This document shows, in pieces, positions 17,790-25,647 of a stretch of DNA of 64,000 bases. How positions within the stretch are numbered: the stretch's first letter is position 1; every line of letters begins with the position of its first letter. The notes below the pieces were generated by a model that saw only the letters and a program-made list of their open reading frames with translations, did not search any database and was not told where the DNA came from. Both the position numbers and the translations under genes were made by a program. Origin of the DNA: Streptomyces sp. NRRL S-340 (lineage in GTDB: Bacteria > Actinomycetota > Actinomycetes > Streptomycetales > Streptomycetaceae); the NCBI RefSeq assembly GCF_000720185.1, contig NZ_JOIY01000030.1:1-64000 (forward strand). The letters run 5' to 3'.

Positions 17790-17950
17790 GTCTGCGTGCC
17801 GGGGGACGCGCCGCCCCGCTTCCCGTGACGACGGCACCCGGTGCCGCTTCGGCGGGCGCTCCCTCCGTGCGCTTCGGCAGGGCCCGAGGGCCGTGCCGGC
17901 GGCGCCCCGCGCCCGCTTCGGCCGGGCCGTCGCGCGGAGCACTCCGGTTG

Positions 17951-18724
17951 TCAGTGGTATGCGTCAGAATTGAGTTCAGGGCCAGCGCACGCGCCGCGGA
18001 GTCGCAGGGCTTCCGGCAGAGGTAATCGAGGGGCACGTATGTCCGGACTGATCGACACCACGGAGATGTATCTCCGCACCATCCTCGAGCTGGAGGAGGA
18101 AGGCGTCGTCCCCATGCGCGCCCGGATCGCGGAGCGGCTGGACCAGAGCGGGCCGACGGTGAGCCAGACGGTCGCGCGGATGGAGCGCGACGGACTCGTC
18201 TCGGTCGCCGCGGACCGGCACCTGGAGCTGACGGACGAGGGCCGCCGGCTGGCCACGCGCGTGATGCGCAAGCACCGGCTGGCGGAGTGCCTGCTGGTCG
18301 ACGTGATCGGCCTGGAGTGGGAGCAGGTGCACGCCGAGGCGTGCCGCTGGGAGCACGTGATGAGCGAGGCGGTGGAGCGCCGGGTGCTGGAGCTGCTGCG
18401 GCATCCGACCGAGTCGCCGTACGGCAATCCGATCCCGGGCCTCGAGGAGCTGGGCGAGAAGGACGGCGCGGACCCGTTCCTGGACGCGGGGCTGGTGTCC
18501 CTGGCGGACCTGGATCCGGGTGCCGACGGGAAGACGGTCGTCGTGCGCCGGATCGGTGAGCCGATCCAGACGGACGCGCAGCTGATGTACACGCTGCGCC
18601 GGGCGGGCGTGCAGCCCGGCTCGGTGGTGAGCGTGACGGAATCGGCGGGCGGCGTCCTGGTGGGCAGCGGCGGTGAGGCGGCGGAGCTGCAGTCGGAGGT
18701 CGCCTCGCACGTCTTCGTCGCCAA
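17951..18724 (-). CDS. Antisense ORF across dmdR1 (adm-like)
   Basis: A 257-codon Ser/Arg-rich open frame runs antiparallel to almost all of dmdR1. In S. coelicolor an overlapping antiparallel gene, adm, has been reported to be expressed and to affect siderophore and antibiotic production. The frame here starts with TTG and has no recognisable domain. High GC makes long antisense frames common, so this is listed only because of the published precedent; whether this is the same frame as adm was not checked. Confidence 0.25.
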   Translation of the reverse strand: MATKTCEATSDCSSAASPPLPTRTPPADSVTLTTEPGCTPARRSVYISCASVWIGSPIRRTTTVFPSAPGSRSARDTSPASRNGSAPSFSPSSSRPGIGLPYGDSVGCRSSSSTRRSTASLITCSQRHASACTCSHSRPITSTSRHSASRCLRITRVASRRPSSVSSRCRSAATETSPSRSIRATVWLTVGPLWSSRSAIRARMGTTPSSSSSRMVRRYISVVSISPDIRAPRLPLPEALRLRGACAGPELNSDAYH

Positions 18725-18731
18725 GCGCTGA
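18039..18731 (+). CDS. dmdR1: Iron-dependent repressor, DtxR/IdeR family
   Basis: A 230-residue DtxR-type regulator: N-terminal winged helix (MYLRTILELEEEGVVPMRARIAERLDQSGPTVSQTVARM), dimerisation/metal domain, and C-terminal SH3-like domain. Metal ligands match IdeR/DtxR: Met10, and Cys102, Glu105, His106 in ACRWEH. It should bind Fe2+ and repress siderophore and iron-uptake genes through iron boxes. GAGGGG precedes ATG 18039. The sequence is recognised as the Streptomyces DmdR1 type. A long leader region precedes it and an antisense ORF covers it. Confidence 0.9.
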   Translation: MSGLIDTTEMYLRTILELEEEGVVPMRARIAERLDQSGPTVSQTVARMERDGLVSVAADRHLELTDEGRRLATRVMRKHRLAECLLVDVIGLEWEQVHAEACRWEHVMSEAVERRVLELLRHPTESPYGNPIPGLEELGEKDGADPFLDAGLVSLADLDPGADGKTVVVRRIGEPIQTDAQLMYTLRRAGVQPGSVVSVTESAGGVLVGSGGEAAELQSEVASHVFVAKR

Positions 18732-18961
18732 CCCGGGGGCGGGCTGCCCGGCAGCGGACCGGCCGGACGAGGGCGGGCGGGACCGGCCTCTGGTGCGCCG
18801 GCGGTGGCCGGTTCTCCCCTTGTTCTCCTCGCCGCCTGCCCCGGCGTTTTTCAGCGCGTCGCAGCGGAGCGCTCGCGCGCCGCGCGTGCGACGCTGGGAC
18901 GGCAGTCCTCTAGGCATATGACGCTCAGGGGTGGGGGAGGATGTGCCGCAGACAGGGAGAG

Positions 18962-18989
18962 GGCCCCGGCGCCGCACGGCGCCGGGGCC
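18962..18989 (+). terminator. Strong hairpin, terminator of dmdR1 or of a short RNA
   Basis: GGCCCCGGCGCC and GGCGCCGGGGCC form a perfect 12-bp stem with a GCAC loop. It is 230 bp after the dmdR1 stop, so it may end a long 3' UTR or a small RNA starting near 18915. Confidence 0.65.
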
Positions 18990-19155
18990 TGTCCTCCCCT
19001 GTGCGACCCGGAGCCCCGAGCTCTCAGGGTCGTCCCCCTCGGACCGCTTTTCCCCGAGTGGTCCGCCTCCCGTTGAAGATCTCCCCTCGGCGGCGGCGAT
19101 CATTCCTTGCGGGGGGTCACTCGAACGAGGGGTGTTCGTGATGCAAGCGGCTTTT

Positions 19156-19171
19156 TCGAATGAGCATTCGA
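19156..19171. promoter_or_regulatory. Palindromic operator, LexA-box-like
   Basis: TCGAATG-AG-CATTCGA is a perfect inverted repeat. It matches the actinobacterial SOS box TCGAAC-N4-GTTCGA except for one symmetric change in each arm. TAATCT directly follows (19172-19177) as a possible -10 element, so a bound protein would block the hydrolase promoter. Confidence 0.5.
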
Positions 19172-19290
19172 TAATCTGGTGAGCGCCACACGGCTCCGGC
19201 AACGGCCGGGAAGAGCCGGGAACGGCCGGGCCCGGCCGGGAGCAGTGGCTGGGGCGGAGCCAGGTCAGAGCTAGGGGGTGCCGGGATCAC

Positions 19291-20244
19291 ATGGCGCGAC
19301 GCATCGACGTGACCGGGGCGGGCGGCGTACGGCTGGCCGCCTGGGAGTTCGCCGAGCCCCCGAAGGGGCCGCCCTTCGTACCGGCCCAGGCCGGGGCGTA
19401 CCGGCAGGACCTGCCGCAGCAGCTGCCGGGGCCGCCCGATCCGCCCGCTCCGCAGGGTGAGGGCGCGGCCGGGCGGAGCGCCGGGGTGCTCTTGCTCCAC
19501 GGCCTCATGGGCCGGGCCTCGCACTGGGCGCCGACGGCCCGCTGGCTCTCCGAGCGGCACCGGGCCGTCGCCCTCGACCAGCGCGGCCACGGCCAGAGCG
19601 AGAAGCCCCCGCGGGCCGCCCACACCCGGCAGGCCTACGTCGAGGACGCCGAGGCGGCCGTGGAACAGCTCGGCCTCGGCCCGGTCGTCCTCGTGGGGCA
19701 CGCCATGGGGGCGCTGACCGCCTGGCAGCTCGCCGCACACCGCCCTGACCTGGTGCGCGGCCTGGTCATCTGCGACATGCGGGCCTCCGCGCTGGGCGCG
19801 TCCTCCCAGCGCGAGTGGGAGGACTGGTTCAAGACCTGGCCGACGCCCTTCGCCACCCTCGCCGACGTCCGCAAGTGGTTCGGCGAGGACGACCCGTGGG
19901 TGGAGCGGCCGAACCCGGCGCGAGGCGCGTTCTACGCCGAGATCATGCACGAGTGCGCCGACGGCTGGCGCCCCGTGTGCGAACCGGAGCAGATGCTCGC
20001 CTCCCGCGAGACCTGGGTCTACGACGCGCACTGGGAGGAGCTGGCCCAGGTGCGCTGCCCGGCCCTCGTCGTGCGCGGCCTCGACGGAGAACTCGGCCGG
20101 GCGGAGGCCCAGGAGATGGTCCGCGTCCTGCCGCACGGCCAGTACGCGGAGGTCGCCGACGCCGGCCACCTCGTCCACTACGACCGGCCCGACGCCTGGC
20201 GGGCGGCCGTCACACCCTTCCTGGAGGCGGTCCTCACCCCATGA
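19291..20244 (+). CDS. Alpha/beta-hydrolase-fold protein with Ala at the nucleophile position
   Basis: A 317-residue alpha/beta-hydrolase fold protein. The oxyanion segment LLHGLMGRASHW, the acid-region strand VVRGLDGELG and the catalytic-type His in DAGHLVHYDRP are present, but the nucleophile elbow reads GHAMG instead of GHSMG, so the expected Ser is Ala. It is therefore either catalytically silent by the usual mechanism or uses another chemistry. About 40 Pro/Gln-rich residues separate the first strand from the oxyanion segment. ATG 19291 follows AGGGGGTG. Convergent with the ABC permease gene. Confidence 0.82.
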   Translation: MARRIDVTGAGGVRLAAWEFAEPPKGPPFVPAQAGAYRQDLPQQLPGPPDPPAPQGEGAAGRSAGVLLLHGLMGRASHWAPTARWLSERHRAVALDQRGHGQSEKPPRAAHTRQAYVEDAEAAVEQLGLGPVVLVGHAMGALTAWQLAAHRPDLVRGLVICDMRASALGASSQREWEDWFKTWPTPFATLADVRKWFGEDDPWVERPNPARGAFYAEIMHECADGWRPVCEPEQMLASRETWVYDAHWEELAQVRCPALVVRGLDGELGRAEAQEMVRVLPHGQYAEVADAGHLVHYDRPDAWRAAVTPFLEAVLTP

Positions 20245-20288
20245 ACGCGCCGGCCCCCGCGGCACCGGCCGTCCCCCCCGGCCGGGAG

Positions 20289-20341
20289 CCGGAGGGGCGG
20301 TCCGGCCGGGAGGCCCGCGGCGTCCGGCAGCGCCCCTCCGG
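20289..20341. terminator. Inverted repeat between convergent hydrolase and ABC permease genes
   Basis: CCGGAGGGGCG (20289-20299) and CGCCCCTCCGG (20331-20341) are perfectly complementary 11-bp arms separated by 31 bases, located between two convergent stops. Confidence 0.55.
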
Positions 20342-20396
20342 GCGGTCGGCCGGCCGCGGGGGGCGGCGGGGTTCTCGGTGGGTGGTCCGCGGTGGG

Positions 20397-22001
20397 TCAG
20401 CCCTTGCTGACCGCTGCGAGGATCTCCGGGAGCCGGGTTGCCGTGCGGGGGGCGGCCAGGCGTAGGCCCAGGAGGGTGATCGTGGCGCCGTAGGCCGCGC
20501 CCACCGGCAGGAGCAGCCAGCCGAGGCCGTCGCCGGTCGCGCTGACGTTCGTCCAGATCGCCAGCGCGATGACGGGGGAGCACAGCAGGGCCGCGGCGAG
20601 CATGCCGCCGACGATGGCGATCCAGGCCAGCCCGGCCTGGCCCGGGGCGACGTTCTTGTAGCCCTCCTGGGGGATGGAGTACGGGAAGCGGACCGACGCC
20701 CAGGCCCCGGTCGCCAGCATCGCGCCGAGCAGCGCGAAGGAGAGCCCGAGCACCTCGGGCAGCCGTGCCCAGTCACCGACCAGCGCGGCCGTCAGCACCG
20801 TGACGAGGGTGGCGTAGGGCAGGGTCACGACCAGCAGGGCCAGGGCCCGGCCGCGCAGCTCCAGGTAGGCGTCGCGTGGGGAGGAGATGGTCAGCGCGAC
20901 CATCCAGAACGCGGAGGTGTCCTGGCCGAACTGGTTGTACATCTGGACGCCCAGCATGCCGGCGGCGAAGCACGCCAGGTACACCGAACCGGTGCCCTGG
21001 AGGGCGTTGAAGACCGGCACGATCAGGCCGATGGCCAGCGACGTCACCCAGGCCGCCTTGGTCTTCGGGTCGCGCAGGACGTAGCGCAGCGACCGCTCTG
21101 TCACGGTGCCCGTGCGGCCGCCCGGGAACAGCCGGGCCGGGCCGCCGCTCCGGGAGCGTCTCCGGCGGGCGTCGGGGGCCTGGACGGTGGAGGAGTCGGG
21201 GGTCGTCATCAGCCGGGTCAGGCTGCGCGACCACAGGCCCAGCAGGGCCGCCAGAGCGAGGGCGGTCAGGGCGAGCCGGGCGGCGGCGACACCGTAGGAG
21301 CCCTCGCTCGCCGAGTCGACCGCGCCCACCGCCGACGCGGGCGGCACCCAGCGCAGGACCTCCGTCACCGGGTCGAGCCGGCCGAGCCCCGAGGAACCCA
21401 GGTGCTGCGCGCCGAAGTTGACCAACTGGGCCCCGATCGCGACGACGAGCCCGCTGAGCACGGCCAGGTCGCGCCCCTTGCGGCTGGTCAGCAGTCGCGT
21501 GTTGGCGGCGGCCACGGCCCGGGCGAGTGCCACGCACACCAGCAGCGCCAGGGCGACGGCGAGGACGGCGACGGCGTACGCCGCCGCGCCGTGCGCCACC
21601 GAGATCACGCAGCCCACCAGCAGCAGCGCCGTGAACAGCGGCCCGACGCCGGCCAGGGAGGCCGCGAGCAGCGCCCGGACGAGCGGCTGCGGACGCAGCG
21701 GCAGCATGACCAGACGGGTCGGATCCAGGGTCTCGTCGCCGCTGGGGAAGAACAGGGGCATCACCGCCCAGCCCAGGGCGAGCACGGCCGCGCTCAGCAC
21801 GGCCACGGAGACGGCGTGCGGATGGCCGCGCAGCACCGCGAACCCGATCAGCTGCAGGACGCCGAAGAGCAGCGCGAAGACGGCCGAGGTCAGGTACGCC
21901 GCGCGCCGCCCGCCGGACTGCCGCAGCCCGTTGCGCAGCAGGGACAGCTTCAGTCGCACCAGGACCGGTGTGAGGCCCTCCGGTGCGCTTGGCCCGCTCA
22001 T
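20397..22001 (-). CDS. ABC transporter permease
   Basis: A 534-residue membrane protein with about twelve hydrophobic segments and a polar middle loop (about residues 265-300). It is the second gene of a two-gene exporter; its ATG overlaps the ATPase stop by ATGA. The layout (single ABC protein with one large permease) is typical of actinobacterial exporters of unknown substrate. No further motif identifies the cargo. Confidence 0.88.
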   Translation of the reverse strand: MSGPSAPEGLTPVLVRLKLSLLRNGLRQSGGRRAAYLTSAVFALLFGVLQLIGFAVLRGHPHAVSVAVLSAAVLALGWAVMPLFFPSGDETLDPTRLVMLPLRPQPLVRALLAASLAGVGPLFTALLLVGCVISVAHGAAAYAVAVLAVALALLVCVALARAVAAANTRLLTSRKGRDLAVLSGLVVAIGAQLVNFGAQHLGSSGLGRLDPVTEVLRWVPPASAVGAVDSASEGSYGVAAARLALTALALAALLGLWSRSLTRLMTTPDSSTVQAPDARRRRSRSGGPARLFPGGRTGTVTERSLRYVLRDPKTKAAWVTSLAIGLIVPVFNALQGTGSVYLACFAAGMLGVQMYNQFGQDTSAFWMVALTISSPRDAYLELRGRALALLVVTLPYATLVTVLTAALVGDWARLPEVLGLSFALLGAMLATGAWASVRFPYSIPQEGYKNVAPGQAGLAWIAIVGGMLAAALLCSPVIALAIWTNVSATGDGLGWLLLPVGAAYGATITLLGLRLAAPRTATRLPEILAAVSKG

Positions 22002-22774
22002 CGGCTACCGCCGCCCAGCCAGTCGAGGTCCGAACCGGCGTCGCGGCCCTGCGCGCCGACGAGTTCGAGGAAGGCCTGCTGGAGGGTCGGCGCGTCGCCG
22101 CGCACCTCGGCGAGCGGGCCGTGCGCGCGGATGCGGCCGGCGGCGAGCACGGCCACCCAGTCGCACAGCGACTCGACCAGTTCCATGACGTGCGAGGAGA
22201 ACACGACCGTCGCGCCGGAGGCGGTGTACCGCTCCAGGACGCCCCGGATGGTCTGCGCGGAGACCGGGTCGACGCCCTCGAACGGCTCGTCCAGGAACAG
22301 CACTTCGGGATTGTGCAGCAGTGCCGCGGCGAGCCCGATCTTCTTGCGCATGCCGGTCGAGTAGTCGACGACCAGCTTGTGCTGGGCGCCGGCCAGGTCG
22401 AGCACGTCGAGCAGCTGCGTCGCCCGGCGCTCCGCCTCCGCGGCGGGCAGCCCGCGCAACCTGCCTGAATAGGAGAGCAGTTCGCGGCCCGTGAGCCGTT
22501 CGAAGAGCCGCAGCCCCTCCGGCAGGACACCGATCCGGGCCTTCACGGCGACCGGGTCCCGCCACACGTCGTGCCCGACGACCTCGACGGTGCCCTGATC
22601 GGGCCGCAGCAGCCCGGTCACCATGGACAGCGTGGTGGTCTTCCCGGCCCCGTTCGGCCCGACGAGACCGATGAACCGCCCGGCCGGCAACTCCAGATCG
22701 ATCCCGGCCACGGCGACCTGCTGTCCGAACCGCTTCCACAGCCCCTGGACCCGTACGGCGCTGGTACTCACCAC
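21998..22774 (-). CDS. ABC transporter ATP-binding protein
   Basis: A 258-residue ABC ATPase with Walker A GPNGAGKTT, a signature-region YSTGMRKKIGLA, Walker B VLFLDEPFEG and switch His in FSSHVMELVE. The RKK variant of the signature is common in drug/peptide-exporter ATPases. Start GTG 22774 (or adjacent GTG 22771) with GGAGGGAG upstream. It energises the downstream permease. Confidence 0.93.
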   Translation of the reverse strand: MVSTSAVRVQGLWKRFGQQVAVAGIDLELPAGRFIGLVGPNGAGKTTTLSMVTGLLRPDQGTVEVVGHDVWRDPVAVKARIGVLPEGLRLFERLTGRELLSYSGRLRGLPAAEAERRATQLLDVLDLAGAQHKLVVDYSTGMRKKIGLAAALLHNPEVLFLDEPFEGVDPVSAQTIRGVLERYTASGATVVFSSHVMELVESLCDWVAVLAAGRIRAHGPLAEVRGDAPTLQQAFLELVGAQGRDAGSDLDWLGGGSR

Positions 22775-22832
22775 TGCTGCTCCCTCCGTCAGGAGGAACC
22801 CTACGGGGGAGTGGTGTTCTTTCTCCCTGCCG

Positions 22833-23522
22833 CTACCTGTCCCTGCCGCACGCGTACGCCAGCGCCGACGCCAGCTCCTCCACGTCCGGCAGCCACCGGT
22901 TGGCCGGGGTGGGACGGCAGGCCCACTGGACCGCTCCCCGCGATCCGTACCGGGTGGGCGGTGCGGCGATGTAGGCGCCCTCGCCGAGGGCGGTCAGGTC
23001 CAGCGAGCCGGGCGACCAGCCCAGCTTGCGCACCAGGCCCGGGAGTTTGGCGCAGGCTCCGGGCAGCACGAGGAACTGCATCCGGCGCTCGGGGGTCAGG
23101 GTGACCGGCCCGAGGGTCAGCTCCATCCTTTCCAGGCGGGCCAGGGCGAGGAACCCGGCGGTCTCGGGGACGCAGAGCGCGTCGAAGGCGCGGCCGGTGG
23201 GCAGCAGGATCGACGCGGCCGGCTGCTTCTGCCACATACGCCGCGCGACGGTGGCGCTGCCGGTGGCCTGGGCCGCCCAGTCCTCGCGCGCGGGGTGTGC
23301 GCCGGGCGCGGCGCAGGCGGCGTCGCCGCAGGAGCAGCGCTGGGTGCCGTCCACGGCTTCCAGCCAGGTGCCGGGGAACACGTCCCAGTGACGCTCCTCG
23401 GCGTAGCGAACGGCCGTCTCCAGCAGCGAGTCTCCGCGCTGCTTGGGGATCTGACCGGCAGTCTGTGCGGCTTCGGTGCCCGGGATCGTCTTTTCCACGT
23501 TCCACTCAACTTCCGCGCCCAC
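22833..23522 (-). CDS. Prim-Pol-like protein (annotated in streptomycetes as bifunctional DNA primase/polymerase)
   Basis: A 229-residue protein resembling the Prim-Pol N-domain but without helicase or C-terminal parts. Features are AVRYAEERHWDVFPGTW near the start, a Cys-rich CSCGDAACAAPGAHP loop (possible metal site), ILLPTGRAFDALCVPETAG where the archaeo-eukaryotic primase D-x-D would be expected, and GEGAYIAAPPTRYGSRGAVQWA. Only one Asp of the D-x-D pair is visible, so polymerase activity is doubtful. GTG 23522 is used; GTG 23489, beginning MEKTIPG, is an alternative. Confidence 0.75.
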   Translation of the reverse strand: MGAEVEWNVEKTIPGTEAAQTAGQIPKQRGDSLLETAVRYAEERHWDVFPGTWLEAVDGTQRCSCGDAACAAPGAHPAREDWAAQATGSATVARRMWQKQPAASILLPTGRAFDALCVPETAGFLALARLERMELTLGPVTLTPERRMQFLVLPGACAKLPGLVRKLGWSPGSLDLTALGEGAYIAAPPTRYGSRGAVQWACRPTPANRWLPDVEELASALAYACGRDR

Positions 23523-24103
23523 CTGGAGTTACGGGCGCGGCGCCCCGGTCCGCGGCGGGTCCGCGCGCGGGGAGGAGCACCCGGTCCCCGCCCGGGGCGC
23601 ACGGGTGCATCCACGGGGGCGCGCGGGAGGGGCACCGGCAGGCGCGGGGTAGGGCTGTGTGGGGGCGTTCAGCGGGGGCTCGCGGCGGGGCCGTTCGGCG
23701 GGTGCGTCCACCGAAGGCGTCCGCGGGGGGGGTTCGGGCGGGGCGCGACCGGCGACGACCGGGCGGGACGGCTCGTGCGGGGCTGTCCGTGCCGGGACGT
23801 CCCCACGGAATGTCCGTGCGGAGGACTCCGCACGGTGGTGTCCGCGCGGAACGTCCGTGCGGGGGACGGCCCCGCGGGGGTGTCCGGGAGGGGGATCGAG
23901 GGGGTCCGCTGCGTATTTCGCTCCGTTGTTCCGGCAATCTTCGCATGTCCCGCATTTTCGTTATGTCCGTGGGGCATTGATCTTCACGGCAGGACAACTC
24001 CGCCGGAACACGGCGGGATCCGGCCGCGCAGGACACGTCAACGTCGGTGCGTGGGCAGGGCACCGCAGCCACGCGAGCCGCCAGAAAGCAGGGGGTTTAC
24101 GCC
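23523..24103. other. 581-bp intergenic region with degenerate repeats and an A/T-richer promoter zone
   Basis: No gene is supported. Around 23770-23890 the phrase GTCCGTGCGG(A/G)GGAC recurs at roughly 40-bp spacing. From about 23910 to 23995 the DNA is much less GC-rich (TATTTCG, CATTTTCGTTATG, TTGATC) and probably contains the promoter of the regulator at 24104. Confidence 0.55.
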
Positions 24104-25489
24104 ATGGCCGCCAGGCCTCTCGTCGCGCGGCAGCCGAACGAACGGCTGCAGGCGCTCATTCAGGAAGCGGGCTGCTCCAACGCCGGGCTGGCCCGCCGGG
24201 TCAACATGTGCGGCGCCGAGCACGGCCTCGACCTGCGGTACGACAAGACCTCCGTGGCGCGCTGGCTGCGCGGGCAGCAGCCGCGGGGGCGGGCCCCGGC
24301 GGTCATCGCCGAGGCACTGGGCCGCAAACTCGGCCGTACGGTCACGATCGACGAGATCGGCATGGCCAACGGCAAGAACCTCGCCTCGGGCGTGGGTCTC
24401 CAGTTCTCGCCGACGGTGGTGGGGGCCATCGAGCAGGTCTGCGAACTGTGGCGCAGCGACGTGGGCCGCCGTGACTTCCTGTCCGGCTCCTCCGTCGCCG
24501 CCTCGGCGCTGGTGGAGCCGAGCCGCGACTGGCTGATCACCGCGCCGGACGGGCAGGTCGCGCGCTCGGCGGGCCCCCGCGTGGGGCAGTCGGACGTGGC
24601 GGCGGTACGGGCCATGACCCAGGCGCTCGTCGACCTGGACCACAGTTACGGCAGCGGGCACGTGCGCCCGGTGGTGGTGCACTACCTCAACAGTGTCGTC
24701 TCCGGCCTGCTGGCCGGGTCGTACCGGGAGGCGGTGGGCCGCGATCTCTTCGCCGCGGTGGCGCGGTTGACGGAACTGGCCGGATACATGGCCGTGGACA
24801 CCGGGCAACCCGGCCTCGCCCAGCGCTACTACATCCAGGCGCTGCGGCTCGCCCAGGCGGCCGGGGACCGCGGTTACGGCGGCTATGTGCTGGCCGCCTC
24901 CATGAGTCACCTCGCCGCCCAGCTCGGGAACCCGCGGGAGATCGCCCAGTTGGCGCGGGCGGCGCAGGAGGGGGCGCGCGGGCGTGTGACCCCGCGCGCG
25001 GAGGCGATGTTCCACGCCGCGGAGGCGCGCGGGCACGCGCTGCTGGGGGACGCGCGGGCGGCGCAGGTGTCGTCCGGGCGCGCAGTGGGCGCGCTGGAGC
25101 GGGCCGCGGCGGACTCCGGGGACGATCCCGCCTGGATCGCGCACTTCGACGAGGCCTACCTGGCCGACGAGTTGGCGCACTGCCACCGGGACCTGGGGCA
25201 GGCGGAGACCGCCGCGCGGTACGCGGAACAGGCGCTGGCGAGCCATCCGGTGACGCGGGCCAGGCGCCGGGCCATCGGGTACGTGCTCCTCGCCACGGCG
25301 CAGGTGCAGCAGCGCGAGATCGAACAGGCCTGCACCACCGGTCTGAAGGCGGTGGACCTGCTGGAGACGCTGAGGTCCAACCGGGGGGCGGAGTACCTGG
25401 AGGACTTCCAGCAGCGCCTCGATCCGTACCGGGACGAGGCGGTCGTCAGGGAGTTCGGGGCCAGGCTGGAGGTGCAGATGGCGGCCTGA
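24104..25489 (+). CDS. HTH-TPR transcriptional regulator (NsdA-like architecture)
   Basis: A 461-residue soluble protein. Residues about 10-75 form a Cro/XRE-like DNA-binding domain (NERLQALIQEAGCSNAGLARRVN and DKTSVARWLRGQQPRG). Residues about 200-460 are helical repeats of TPR type (GQPGLAQRYYIQALRLAQAAGD; ETAARYAEQALASHP). This layout is shared with the Streptomyces NsdA/NsdB regulators that restrain differentiation and antibiotic synthesis; orthology was not tested. AGGGGG precedes ATG 24104. Confidence 0.8.
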   Translation: MAARPLVARQPNERLQALIQEAGCSNAGLARRVNMCGAEHGLDLRYDKTSVARWLRGQQPRGRAPAVIAEALGRKLGRTVTIDEIGMANGKNLASGVGLQFSPTVVGAIEQVCELWRSDVGRRDFLSGSSVAASALVEPSRDWLITAPDGQVARSAGPRVGQSDVAAVRAMTQALVDLDHSYGSGHVRPVVVHYLNSVVSGLLAGSYREAVGRDLFAAVARLTELAGYMAVDTGQPGLAQRYYIQALRLAQAAGDRGYGGYVLAASMSHLAAQLGNPREIAQLARAAQEGARGRVTPRAEAMFHAAEARGHALLGDARAAQVSSGRAVGALERAAADSGDDPAWIAHFDEAYLADELAHCHRDLGQAETAARYAEQALASHPVTRARRRAIGYVLLATAQVQQREIEQACTTGLKAVDLLETLRSNRGAEYLEDFQQRLDPYRDEAVVREFGARLEVQMAA

Positions 25490-25647
25490 GCCGCGTGCGG
25501 TGAGCCGGACCACAGCGCGCCGCGCGTGGGTTTCGTCACCGGAGGGGCAGGGAAGGAGGTCGCGTCCTGTGCTGCGTAGCACCGGGCTCCGGGGACCCGG
25601 TAGCGTGAGCCGACGATTCCGCAAGTCCCCCATTCGTAGGAGTCCCG

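Larger units (their letters stand above)
17531..18038 (+). other. 508-bp gene-poor leader region before dmdR1
   Basis: No long gene is supported here. The stretch holds two overlapping mini-ORFs (17603-17641 and 17607-17684), a stem-loop near 17628-17655, a three-way-junction-like structure (17721-17789), a further GTGCCG/CGGCAC pairing (17796-17837) and, near the end, a less GC-rich promoter-like patch around 17945-17980 containing TTGTCA. Confidence 0.6.
18732..19290. other. 559-bp intergenic region between dmdR1 and the hydrolase gene
   Basis: No coding region is supported. It holds a strong hairpin (18962-18989), a weaker CGGACC/GGTCCG hairpin near 19041-19066, and an A/T-rich promoter-like segment with a 16-bp palindrome (19156-19171) followed by TAATCT. 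Confidence 0.6.
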
